Origin: an uncultured Lachnospiraceae bacterium
Lineage (GTDB): Bacteria > Bacillota > Clostridia > Lachnospirales > Lachnospiraceae
Length of the DNA stretch: 25,376 nt
NCBI GenBank assembly: GCA_934434905.1
Contig: CAKSAI010000010.1
Location: 1 to 25,376 of the forward strand
Reading direction: 5' to 3'
Position 1 is the stretch's first letter. Each line of letters begins with the position of its first letter. A program made the translations under genes and the position numbers. The notes under the pieces are model-generated. The model saw nothing but the letters and a program-made list of their open reading frames with translations, was not told the origin of the DNA and did no database searches. This document shows positions 15,545 to 23,486 of this stretch, one piece after another.

Positions 15545-17299
15545 TCAGCCGATCAATACCTTTTTGCCCTCAAATGCAAACCCGTAGCTTCGTATATGTT
15601 CTTCCGGTATTCCCTTGGCAAGCAAGGCTGCCGCATACTGCTTTTCTTTTATCTGAGTCAAGGCAGCCTCCACCGTATCCTTTAATGTTTCCTCATCTTC
15701 GGCATCATGCACCTTGAATTCCAGAATAATCGCATCGTCTGTCTCCGGCCTTCTTGGCTCAAGCACCACATCATATCTGCCAAAGCCGCTTTCCCGATTG
15801 GATGTTATGATATATCTGTTCTGCAGCTCTACCATAAGTCCAAGGACAAAGCCATGGTAAAAGCAGGCACTTGGGTTTGGTTCTGTCAAACCCTTAGTGA
15901 TCGCTTTCACAGAGTGCAAGCGCTCCGGCTCTTCTTCTGAAGGATGTCTGCCTGTATCAAAATAGCTGAATATCTCCAGTGCCACACGATTCATATATAC
16001 ATTCATCGCTTTTTTATCGCCCAGAAGCAGCGCTTTGATAAAATCATTGTAAGCTTCTTCCACAGGTGCAAACCAATCCCGCACCATATTTCGAAACATC
16101 ATTCTTACTTCCTGATTGGTAAGCGACAGTGTATACTTCGGATTCCTTCCCTCGGCCGCTGCCCCCCGAACATCCTCATGAGAAAGCACTTTCAGATATC
16201 CGCTTGCCAGAAGCAGACTCCATATCGCCGCCTCATTTCCTTTCAGTTGATTATAAACGATCTGTTCATCGATTGGCGAGCAGATTGTCCCCTCCGTCAA
16301 CAATGTTTCAAACTTTTCCTTAATGCTACGGTTTCCCTCTCGGAGAAGCTTTCCTACAAGACTGTTTGAGCTGGTATTCGCCCAGTATGTGCCTAGCTTT
16401 CCCTTATCCAGATAATTAATGATCGACCATGGATTATAGATATCTCTGTGCTCTCCAAAGATAAAACCGTCATACCAATACTTCACATCCTCTTTGTCCT
16501 TTGAAAGGTTGCATTCATCCATAGCCGCAAACACTTCATCCTCCGTAAAACCAAAAGATGTCGCATATTTATCTGACGTAGTAGTCACCACTACCAGATT
16601 ATTCAAATCTGAGAAAATGGACTCCTTGCTGACCCTGGTAATCCCGGTCATGACAGCTCTCTCCAGCCAAGGATTCGTCTTGAACGTGGAATTGAAAAGA
16701 CTTCTGGTGAAAGCCACCAGTTCCTCCCAGAATCCATTCACGAAAGCTTCCTGCATCGGCGTGTCATACTCGTCCAGCAGGACAATTACTTTTTTCCCAT
16801 AATGGCGGTATAGAAAATCGGAAAGCTTGTAAAGAGCAACGGGTGCATCCTCCTCCCCCATAGCAGAAGCCATATGTTCAAAATACGCTTTTTCTGCATC
16901 CGATAAAAGTTCGCTCTTTCGCAAAAAAGCATTTTTCTCGTACAACTGCATCAAAAACTGGCACATACGGTAAACAGTCATTCTATAACTAGTTTCTTTG
17001 ACATTGGCAAAGGACAGACTGATAACCGGATATGTTCCCTGCAGCTTGCGATACTTCTCTTCTTTCCAGATATCCAATCCTTCAAACAGATCACCACGCC
17101 CGGCATAATCCATCGAGAAGAACTGCTCCAGCATGCTCATATTCAACGTCTTACCAAAACGCCGTGGACGGGCAATCAAGGTCACTGCGTCCATGCTTTC
17201 CCACCATTCTTTGATAAAGGCCGTTTTATCCACATAAAAACAATCATTCTCAATAATCTGGTCAAAATTTTGTATTCCGATTGCTACGTTTCTTCCCAT
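15545..17299 (-). CDS. AAA-ATPase-like protein with C-terminal PD-(D/E)XK nuclease domain
   Basis: This 584-residue protein is of the AAA-ATPase-like (PF09820) plus PDDEXK_9 (PF08011/DUF1703) family. Residues 1-200 hold IGIQNFDQIIENDCFYVDKT, a Walker A-like IARPRRFGKTLNMSM (Lys50, Thr51) and a Walker B VIVLLDEYDTPM (Asp176, Glu177). The C-terminal nuclease-like fold shows YDVVLEP (Asp510), then IILEFKV (Glu527, Lys529), and a downstream QIKEKQY (Gln549). Family members are abundant, often multicopy, in gut Bacteroidetes and Clostridia, and their function is not settled. The ATG at 17299 has GGAGG 9 nt upstream; a longer frame to 17335 lacks a good site. It is flanked by hairpins on both sides, so it is probably monocistronic. 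Confidence 0.85.
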   Translation of the reverse strand: MGRNVAIGIQNFDQIIENDCFYVDKTAFIKEWWESMDAVTLIARPRRFGKTLNMSMLEQFFSMDYAGRGDLFEGLDIWKEEKYRKLQGTYPVISLSFANVKETSYRMTVYRMCQFLMQLYEKNAFLRKSELLSDAEKAYFEHMASAMGEEDAPVALYKLSDFLYRHYGKKVIVLLDEYDTPMQEAFVNGFWEELVAFTRSLFNSTFKTNPWLERAVMTGITRVSKESIFSDLNNLVVVTTTSDKYATSFGFTEDEVFAAMDECNLSKDKEDVKYWYDGFIFGEHRDIYNPWSIINYLDKGKLGTYWANTSSNSLVGKLLREGNRSIKEKFETLLTEGTICSPIDEQIVYNQLKGNEAAIWSLLLASGYLKVLSHEDVRGAAAEGRNPKYTLSLTNQEVRMMFRNMVRDWFAPVEEAYNDFIKALLLGDKKAMNVYMNRVALEIFSYFDTGRHPSEEEPERLHSVKAITKGLTEPNPSACFYHGFVLGLMVELQNRYIITSNRESGFGRYDVVLEPRRPETDDAIILEFKVHDAEDEETLKDTVEAALTQIKEKQYAAALLAKGIPEEHIRSYGFAFEGKKVLIG

Positions 17300-17352
17300 T
17301 AAAGCATACCTCCTACTACACGGAACCCACATCATGATTTTCTAAATCACTA

Positions 17353-17398
17353 AAAAATCCATTACACCAACGACTTTTCTTTAGTATAACGGATTTTT
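17353..17398 (-). terminator. Bidirectional-looking terminator hairpin after the MocR gene
   Basis: A 15-bp stem pairs aaaaatccattacac (17353-17367) with gtataacggattttt (17384-17398), with two mismatches that are G-T pairs on the minus strand. It is A-rich on one side and T-rich on the other, so it ends in a U-run in either direction. It lies about 80 nt after the MocR stop codon. Confidence 0.55.
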
Positions 17399-17411
17399 CA
17401 TAAAAACACAA
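17383..17411 (-). promoter_or_regulatory. Possible promoter of the AAA-ATPase-like gene
   Basis: On the minus strand TTGTGT (17406-17411), 17 bp and TATACT (17383-17388). The -10 lies inside the right arm of the hairpin at 17353-17398, so the promoter and terminator share bases. This would leave an 80-nt leader starting inside the hairpin. Confidence 0.4.
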
Positions 17412-17478
17412 TAAAACATTGAAATTTAACCAGCTTTTCCGGACATCTGCAGGAAAGCTGTGCTTTGCCCGCACTCCT

Positions 17479-19044
17479 TCACAAAGAAACCAACTCTCCC
17501 AACAGCCGCACGCCTTCCCGGATCTCATCCTCCGTCATCTTCGCATACCCCAACAGCAACACGGGGCCGTCCGTCTGCACGCGGTCACCTGCCCCCATTG
17601 GCTCCTGCCGGATCGAATACTCCCCCGTCTCCACAGGCTCCTGCCGGATCGAATACTCCCCCGTCTCCACAGGCTCCTTCCGGATCGAATATTCCCCAAG
17701 CCCGTACACCCGGATTCCGGCAGCCTTTGCCTCCCGGATCAGTTGCTCTTCCGGCTTCGGCGACACCAGTTCCACCAGTACATGAAGTCCTGCATTCTCT
17801 CCCCAGATACGCTTCACCCACTTCATCCCCTTCAGCTCGCCCAGCAAGGTGTCATGCCTGGTTCGATAGATCCCGCGCATTTTGTTGAGATGACGTTCAA
17901 AGTAGCCATCCTTCATGAAATGAAACAGGATCTGCTGCTGGGTTCTGGACACGGTGGAGGAATAGGAACCGCAGCGCTCCCGGTAACGCCGGATAAGTCC
18001 CGGCGGAAGCACCATATAGCTGACACGGATAGCAGGTGCAATGCTCTTGGAAAAGGTTCCAAGATAGATCACCCGCCCGTAAGGGTCGCTCCCCTGCAAG
18101 GATGGGATCGGCTTTCCTTTGTAGCGAAATTCACTGTCGTAATCATCCTCAATAATATAGCGGCCCTCCGCCTCGCCCGCCCACTGAAGCAGCTCCATCC
18201 GCCGCTTCATAGGCATCACATTTCCCAATGGGAACTGGTGGGAAGGCATGATATAAGCAAGCTGCGCCCCGCTTGCCCCAAGTCCTGCCAGTGTCATTCC
18301 ACTCTCATCCATGGGAATAGGTGATACCTCCCACCCAAGATTCTGAAAGATCTGGTACGCCTGAAGGTAAGTGGGACTCTCCATGGCAACGCGGCAGTCT
18401 CCCCCAAGCATCTGATAGAGCAGCATCAGCAGGTACTCGTTCCCGGCTCCTACCACGATCTGGTGAAGCTCACAGTCCACACCTCTGGAACGATGAAGGT
18501 AATCGCTGATGGCCTGCCTGAGATTCTCCTCGCCCTCCGGGGAACCGGACAGAAACAAGTCCTCCATATCCTCCTGGAGCATGGCTTTTATCGCCTTCCG
18601 CCATGCATTCATGGAAAAATCAGACCATTCCGTAGCATAGGGGGAGAAATCATAACGATAATGAGGTTCCCGGCACATCTGCGCATACTGCTTCCCACTG
18701 TCTCCGGCACTACGTCCACCAACATTTGCTCCTGCGCCGTCTGTCAGGCTGCCGACCCGCTCCGGCTTCTTCCCATGGAATTCAAAAAGAGATGACCGGA
18801 TATCACACACATAATACCCGCTTCCCGCAACCGTCTCCACATATCCTTCGCTCACCAGTTGATCGTAAGCCAGGTTCACGGTGCTGCGGCTGACCGAAAG
18901 ATTTCTTGCCAGCATACGGGAAGACGGTAATTTCTCCCCATGGGAAATCTTACCGTCCACAATCTCGTTCCTGATATATTCATATATTTGCTCATACAAC
19001 GGCCGCCCGTCATCCGCCTGAAGCGGAATTGCCAATTCCTTCAT
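17479..19044 (-). CDS. MocR/PdxR-type GntR transcription factor with aminotransferase domain
   Basis: This 521-residue regulator has a GntR winged helix at 12-80 (PLYEQIYEYIRNEIVDG, LPSSRMLARNLSVSRSTV, GYVETVAGSGYYV), a linker, and a fold-type-I aminotransferase-like effector domain at about 130-520. The PLP-site residues are present: EDDYDSEFRY (about 299-308) and Lys333 in YLGTFSKS. PdxR members sense pyridoxal phosphate and control pdxST, but no pdx gene is nearby, so the target is unknown. Near the C terminus a 12-residue unit GEYSIR(K/Q)EPVET is repeated three times (450-485), an insertion not expected in the family, just before the last strand GPVLLLGYAKMTEDEI. It follows glnS by 62 nt on the same strand. 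Confidence 0.9.
   Translation of the reverse strand: MKELAIPLQADDGRPLYEQIYEYIRNEIVDGKISHGEKLPSSRMLARNLSVSRSTVNLAYDQLVSEGYVETVAGSGYYVCDIRSSLFEFHGKKPERVGSLTDGAGANVGGRSAGDSGKQYAQMCREPHYRYDFSPYATEWSDFSMNAWRKAIKAMLQEDMEDLFLSGSPEGEENLRQAISDYLHRSRGVDCELHQIVVGAGNEYLLMLLYQMLGGDCRVAMESPTYLQAYQIFQNLGWEVSPIPMDESGMTLAGLGASGAQLAYIMPSHQFPLGNVMPMKRRMELLQWAGEAEGRYIIEDDYDSEFRYKGKPIPSLQGSDPYGRVIYLGTFSKSIAPAIRVSYMVLPPGLIRRYRERCGSYSSTVSRTQQQILFHFMKDGYFERHLNKMRGIYRTRHDTLLGELKGMKWVKRIWGENAGLHVLVELVSPKPEEQLIREAKAAGIRVYGLGEYSIRKEPVETGEYSIRQEPVETGEYSIRQEPMGAGDRVQTDGPVLLLGYAKMTEDEIREGVRLLGELVSL
17601..17700. repeat. 36-nt in-frame tandem repeat in the MocR gene
   Basis: Two identical 36-nt copies (17601-17636 and 17637-17672) are followed by a partial, diverged third (17673-17700). 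The unit begins gctcctgccggatcgaatac on the plus strand. Identity of two full copies points to recent duplication. The period is a multiple of three, so copy-number change keeps the frame and alters a surface loop of the effector domain. Confidence 0.9.
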
Positions 19045-19106
19045 TCTGCCAATCTCCCTGTCCTCATGTCCCGGCTATGGCGCTTCATTTCCTTATCGGA
19101 AATCTC

Positions 19107-20789
19107 CTATCCCTGTGTCGGCAGCTTATAAGAGCTCTTCAGCGACACGATCCGGTTAAATACCAGCGCATCCGGCGCCGAATCCCTGGAATCCACACAG
19201 AAGAAGCCCTGGCGCACAAACTGGAAGCTGTCATAAGGCTTCGCCTCTGTCAGTGCCGGCTCGATATAACAATTCGTCAGCACCGTCTTGGAATTGGGAT
19301 TCAGATTCAGGCTTCCGTCTTCATTATAGACACCCTTCTCCTCATCCACGATATTCTCATACAGACGTACCTCCGCCTTAACCGCATAGGGCGCCGGAAC
19401 CCAGTGAATGGTTCCCTTCACCTTCCGCTCCGTGAATCCACTGCCAGCCTTGGTCTGCGGATCATAGGTGCAGTGAACCTCTGTCACTCTGCCGTTTTCG
19501 TCCTTCACAAAGCTTTCGCATTTTACAAAATAAGCATGCATGAGGCGCACCTCATTCCCCGGAAACAGCCGGAAATACTTCCTGGGCGGCTCCTCCATGA
19601 AGTCCTCACGCTCGATATAGAGTTCTCTGCAAAACGGAATCTTCCGGGTGCCAAGTTCGGGATTCTCCAGATTATTATCGGCGTCCAGATATTCCACCTG
19701 TCCCTCCGGATAATTATCAATGACTAATTTGATGGGATCTAATACCGCCATCATACGGGGCTTTCCGAGCTTTAAATCCTCCCGGATACAATATTCCAGC
19801 ATGGCGTAATCCACAGAGCTCTGGCTCTTGCTGACACCGCAGAGCTCCACAAACCGCTTGATGGATTCCGGGGTAAAGCCTCTCCTCCTAAGAGCCGCAA
19901 TGGATACCAGCCGTGGATCATCCCAACCGTCCACAATCTTCTCTTCCACCAGCTTCTTGATATAACGCTTACCGGTAACCACATTCGTCAGATACATCTT
20001 GGCAAACTCGATCTGCTTGGGTGTATCCTCCGCGCTCTTCTTATAACCCGCCTCGATCAGTACCCAGTCATATAAGGGTCTGTGATCCTCGAACTCCAGC
20101 GTACAGATGGAGTGGGTCACATGTTCAATCGCATCCTCGATGGGATGAGCGAAGTCATACATGGGATAGATGCACCACTTGTCCCCTGTATTGTGGTGGG
20201 TCATATGAGCCACCCGGTAGATCACCGGATCCCGCATATTGATGTTGGGAGAGGCCATATCGATCTTGGCCCGCAGCACTTTCTCGCCGTCCTTGTACAT
20301 GCCGTTCTTCATATTCTCAAACAGCGCAAGATTCTCCTCCACACTGCGGTTACGGTAGGGGCTCTCCTTCCCCGGCTCCGTCAGTGTCCCGCGGTATTCA
20401 CGGATCTCCTCTGCAGACAGATCGCAGACAAAGGCCTTGCCCTTCTTGATCAGCTTTACCGCCGCCTCGTACATCTGCTCAAAATAATCGGAAGCAAAGA
20501 ACAGACGATCCTCCCAGTCTGCTCCCAGCCACTTGATATCCTCCTTGATGGACTCCACGAATTCCACCTTCTCCTTGGTGGGGTTCGTATCGTCAAAACG
20601 CATATTAAACTGGCCGCCGTATTCCTGGGCCAGGCCGTAATTCAACAGTATAGACTTGGCATGTCCGATATGCAGATACCCGTTGGGTTCCGGCGGGAAA
20701 CGTGTCCGCACGGTCTCACAATGTCCCTCCGCTAAGTCCTTCTCAATGATCTGCTCGATAAAATTCTTGGAAACTACTTCGTTTTCCAT
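19107..20789 (-). CDS. glnS: Glutaminyl-tRNA synthetase (GlnS)
   Basis: This 560-residue class Ic synthetase charges tRNA-Gln directly. The HIGH motif is at 40-43 (FPPEPNGYLHIGHAKS). RFDDTNPTKE, PMYDFAHPIEDAIEHVTHS and EFEDHRPLYDW follow, then IVDGWDDPRLVSIAALRRRG and the anticodon-binding beta barrels, ending NRIVSLKSSYKLP. The KMSKS loop, usually MSKRK in GlnRS, reads VVTGKRYIKK (270-279). It keeps the central Lys but loses the Met-Ser, a variant I associate with clostridial enzymes. The ATG at 20789 follows AGGAGGAG; the frame extends 7 codons further without a better site. A consensus promoter lies at 20822-20850 and the leader is too short for a T-box. Confidence 0.95.
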   Translation of the reverse strand: MENEVVSKNFIEQIIEKDLAEGHCETVRTRFPPEPNGYLHIGHAKSILLNYGLAQEYGGQFNMRFDDTNPTKEKVEFVESIKEDIKWLGADWEDRLFFASDYFEQMYEAAVKLIKKGKAFVCDLSAEEIREYRGTLTEPGKESPYRNRSVEENLALFENMKNGMYKDGEKVLRAKIDMASPNINMRDPVIYRVAHMTHHNTGDKWCIYPMYDFAHPIEDAIEHVTHSICTLEFEDHRPLYDWVLIEAGYKKSAEDTPKQIEFAKMYLTNVVTGKRYIKKLVEEKIVDGWDDPRLVSIAALRRRGFTPESIKRFVELCGVSKSQSSVDYAMLEYCIREDLKLGKPRMMAVLDPIKLVIDNYPEGQVEYLDADNNLENPELGTRKIPFCRELYIEREDFMEEPPRKYFRLFPGNEVRLMHAYFVKCESFVKDENGRVTEVHCTYDPQTKAGSGFTERKVKGTIHWVPAPYAVKAEVRLYENIVDEEKGVYNEDGSLNLNPNSKTVLTNCYIEPALTEAKPYDSFQFVRQGFFCVDSRDSAPDALVFNRIVSLKSSYKLPTQG

Positions 20790-20821
20790 GGTTACTCCTC
20801 CTAGATTCACTTCTTCCTATG

Positions 20822-20850
20822 ATTATAATTTCTTAACCAGGATTTGTCAA
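20822..20850 (-). promoter_or_regulatory. Consensus promoter of glnS
   Basis: On the minus strand TTGACA (20845-20850), a 17-bp spacer and TATAAT (20822-20827) form a perfect sigma-A promoter. Transcription should start near 20815, giving a leader of about 25 nt. No leader hairpin or T-box fits in it. Confidence 0.85.
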
Positions 20851-20927
20851 TGAAAACGATTCTTCTGATTTTATCCCAATACCCAAAAAAAGCCCTTGTG
20901 AATAGCAGGAATATGACTTTATAACCC

Positions 20928-20976
20928 TTGGCACTTTCTGATTTACTTTTATACAAATCTATGATAAAACTATACT
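20928..20976 (+). promoter_or_regulatory. Probable promoter region of the alpha-mannosidase gene
   Basis: Two overlapping candidates are present: TTGGCA (20928-20933) with TATACA (20950-20955, 16-bp spacer), and TTTATA (20948-20953) with TATACT (20971-20976, 17-bp spacer). I cannot choose between them from sequence. No clear catabolite-repression site was recognised. Confidence 0.4.
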
Positions 20977-21011
20977 ATATGAAAAAAATGACATATTTCG
21001 GAGGACATTTC

Positions 21012-23423
21012 ATGAAAAAAGTACATTTGGTTTGCAACGCACACATCGATCCCATCTGGCAGTGGGATTGGCAGGAGGGTGTCAGCGCAGTGCTCTCAAC
21101 ATTTCGCTCTGCCGTAAACCTTGCGGAGAAATACGATTACATTTTCTGCCACAATGAAGTAACCGTATACAAATATGTAGAGGAATATGCACCTGATCTG
21201 TTTGAGAAGATCAAGGCACTTGTAAAGGAAGGAAAGTGGCACATTACCGGCGGCTGGTATCTGCAGCCCGATGACAACATGCCTATGGGTGAAAGCTTTG
21301 TAAGGCAGATTCAGATGGGCTTTGATTACTTCCGGGAGAAATTCGGTGTGACTCCTACCACTGCTTTCAATGTAGATGCTTTCGGCCACACACGAGGCCT
21401 TGTGCAGATTCTTAAGAAATGCGGGCAGGACAGCCTGATCGTCTGCCGCCCTCACACGGACGAAATGGAATTGGACGAGAACATTTTCCTATGGAAGGGC
21501 TTCGATGACAGCACCATCAAGGTCTACCGCTCCCCGGACGGATATAATTCCCCATTGGGAGCCACTGCCGAGGCCATCAAGAACCGGCTGCCATACAGGG
21601 ACAAGGAGGATGTCACCTGCGTCATGTGGGGAGTAGGAAATCACGGCGGCGGACCGTCCGATAAGGATCTTGCAGACATCCGGGAGCTTATTGAGACTGA
21701 GAAGGGCAACTATGAGATCATCCATTCCACACCGGAGGATTTCTTCGCCGAGCTTGATCCTACATACACCGTAGACCGGTCTCTCCTCATCTCCATGCCG
21801 GGTTGCTATACCTCTTCCATCTGCGTAAAGCAGAAGCACCTGGACCTGGAGAATGAGCTGTACCTCGCCGAGATCATGGCATCTGTCGCAAGCGCCAAGG
21901 GACTTATGGAATACCCGCAGAAGGAACTGTACTCCTGCTTCGAAGATCTTCTGAATGCCGAATTCCATGATGTTCTTCCGGGAAGCAGCATCAAAGCCGG
22001 CGAGGACAACGGCCTGATGCTCTTAAACCACGGCTTACTGGATGCCACAAGGATCAAGACAAAGGCATTTTTTGCGCTGTGTCAGGAACAGCCGATTGCC
22101 GCAGAAGGAGAATTCCCGATCGTGGTATTCAATCCGCATCCATATGCGCTCACGGAAAATGTAGAGTGCGAATTCATGCTGGCTGACCAGAACTGGTCTG
22201 ACACGCAGATATCACATATTATCGTGAAGGATGGCGATACCCCGGTAAAATACCAGGTGATCAAGGAGGAAAGCAACCTGAACCTTGACTGGCGCAAACG
22301 GATCATCTTCGAGGCGCAGCTTAACCCGATGAGCCTAAAAAGATACAGTGTCTATGTTGAGAAAAAGCCTTTGGATAAGCCGAAATTTACGGATTCGTTC
22401 ATCTATGACAACGGCCATAAATATGTGGAGATCGATAAGCATACCGGGCTATTGAAGAGCTATCGCATCGACGGAACAGAATATGTGAAAGACGGATTTT
22501 CCCTCACCATGTTTGACGATAACGCAGATCCCTGGGCCATGGTTAAGGAACAGCAGAAACGCCTTGGCACAAACGGCCAGCCCTTCTCCTTCTCCCACAA
22601 ACCGGAGGGCGTATTTTCCGGTATGAAAGGCATTCAGATCATCGAAGACGGCGACATTTACGTTGGCGTAGAGGCCTTTTTTGAGAAAGAAAACAGCAAG
22701 GCCCGCGTAGAATACCGCATTTACAAGAACAATGACGATGTGGATGTTAACATTACACTCTTCTTCAACGATATCAACAAAATGGTAAAGGTCGGTATCC
22801 CGGTGCCAAACGCCGGAAAGGTGATGGGACAGACTGCTTTCGGAACAGAAGAACTGTTCCATGACGGCAGAGAATTTATTTCTCATCGCTTCACAGCCGT
22901 GCAGTCGAACGACAAATACCTCACCGTATTTGATAAGAGCCGCTATGGCGGACATTTCGAGAACGGCTGCCTGTATCTGTCCCTGGTGCGCGGAACCACC
23001 TACTGCGCGCATCCGATCTTAGACCGGAAGCTGATACCGGATGATCGCTTCACGAGGAAGATGGATCAGGCGGAGCACAATTATTCCTTCCGCCTGTCCC
23101 TGTGTGACGAGGCTGACTTAGACCGAAAGGCGCTTGAATTTAACCGCAAGCCATATGCGGTAAATGTATTCCCGCTGGGTGAAAACGTTACGGATAACGG
23201 ATTTGAGCTGAACGTTTCAAATAAGAACATTACACTTGTCACAATGAAGAAATCAGACAAGAAAAACGGTTATATTTTAAGACTCATCAATAACAGTTCC
23301 GTGGGACAGACAACCACCCTCACCGTAGGCAATGCAGAATGCTCTGCCCTCTTTGGCAAATATGAGGTTAAAACCTTCTTCTATGACGGGACATTGTGTG
23401 AGCTTGAAATGATGGAGATTTAG
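21012..23423 (+). CDS. GH38 family alpha-mannosidase
   Basis: This 803-residue cytoplasmic glycoside hydrolase has no signal peptide. The family-38 catalytic start KKVHLVCNAHIDPIWQWDWQ supplies the zinc ligands His11 and Asp13. The nucleophile region AFNVDAFGHTRGLVQIL places the likely catalytic Asp at 122, and GGWYLQPDDNMP and WGVGNHGGGPSDKDL follow. A helical three-bundle domain (ELYSCFEDLLNAEFHDVLPGSS) precedes the C-terminal beta-sandwich domains. It probably releases alpha-linked mannose from imported oligosaccharides. The ATG at 21012 has GGAGG 7 nt upstream; 28 further upstream codons are open but lack an RBS. It converges on a second glycosidase and ends at a strong terminator. Confidence 0.92.
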   Translation: MKKVHLVCNAHIDPIWQWDWQEGVSAVLSTFRSAVNLAEKYDYIFCHNEVTVYKYVEEYAPDLFEKIKALVKEGKWHITGGWYLQPDDNMPMGESFVRQIQMGFDYFREKFGVTPTTAFNVDAFGHTRGLVQILKKCGQDSLIVCRPHTDEMELDENIFLWKGFDDSTIKVYRSPDGYNSPLGATAEAIKNRLPYRDKEDVTCVMWGVGNHGGGPSDKDLADIRELIETEKGNYEIIHSTPEDFFAELDPTYTVDRSLLISMPGCYTSSICVKQKHLDLENELYLAEIMASVASAKGLMEYPQKELYSCFEDLLNAEFHDVLPGSSIKAGEDNGLMLLNHGLLDATRIKTKAFFALCQEQPIAAEGEFPIVVFNPHPYALTENVECEFMLADQNWSDTQISHIIVKDGDTPVKYQVIKEESNLNLDWRKRIIFEAQLNPMSLKRYSVYVEKKPLDKPKFTDSFIYDNGHKYVEIDKHTGLLKSYRIDGTEYVKDGFSLTMFDDNADPWAMVKEQQKRLGTNGQPFSFSHKPEGVFSGMKGIQIIEDGDIYVGVEAFFEKENSKARVEYRIYKNNDDVDVNITLFFNDINKMVKVGIPVPNAGKVMGQTAFGTEELFHDGREFISHRFTAVQSNDKYLTVFDKSRYGGHFENGCLYLSLVRGTTYCAHPILDRKLIPDDRFTRKMDQAEHNYSFRLSLCDEADLDRKALEFNRKPYAVNVFPLGENVTDNGFELNVSNKNITLVTMKKSDKKNGYILRLINNSSVGQTTTLTVGNAECSALFGKYEVKTFFYDGTLCELEMMEI

Positions 23424-23433
23424 ATTGACGAAA

Positions 23434-23476
23434 GGGGCTGTCACGCTAATTGTTCGTTCGACAGCCCCCTTTTTTT
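23434..23476 (+). terminator. Rho-independent terminator after the alpha-mannosidase gene
   Basis: A perfect 9-bp stem pairs ggggctgtc (23434-23442) with gacagcccc (23460-23468), followed by cttttttt. It lies 10 nt past the stop codon. The convergent gene ends at 23487, and its minus-strand side has only a short T stretch, so termination is mainly for the plus strand. Confidence 0.9.
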
Positions 23477-23486
23477 CGTTTTTAAT

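Noticed and set aside
17601..17700. Short repeats that might suggest a CRISPR array
   Set aside because: The units are contiguous with no spacers, and they are in frame inside a protein gene.
20790..20850. Possible T-box leader for glnS
   Set aside because: The predicted start site leaves only about 25 nt of leader, too short for a T-box, and no T-box motif is seen.
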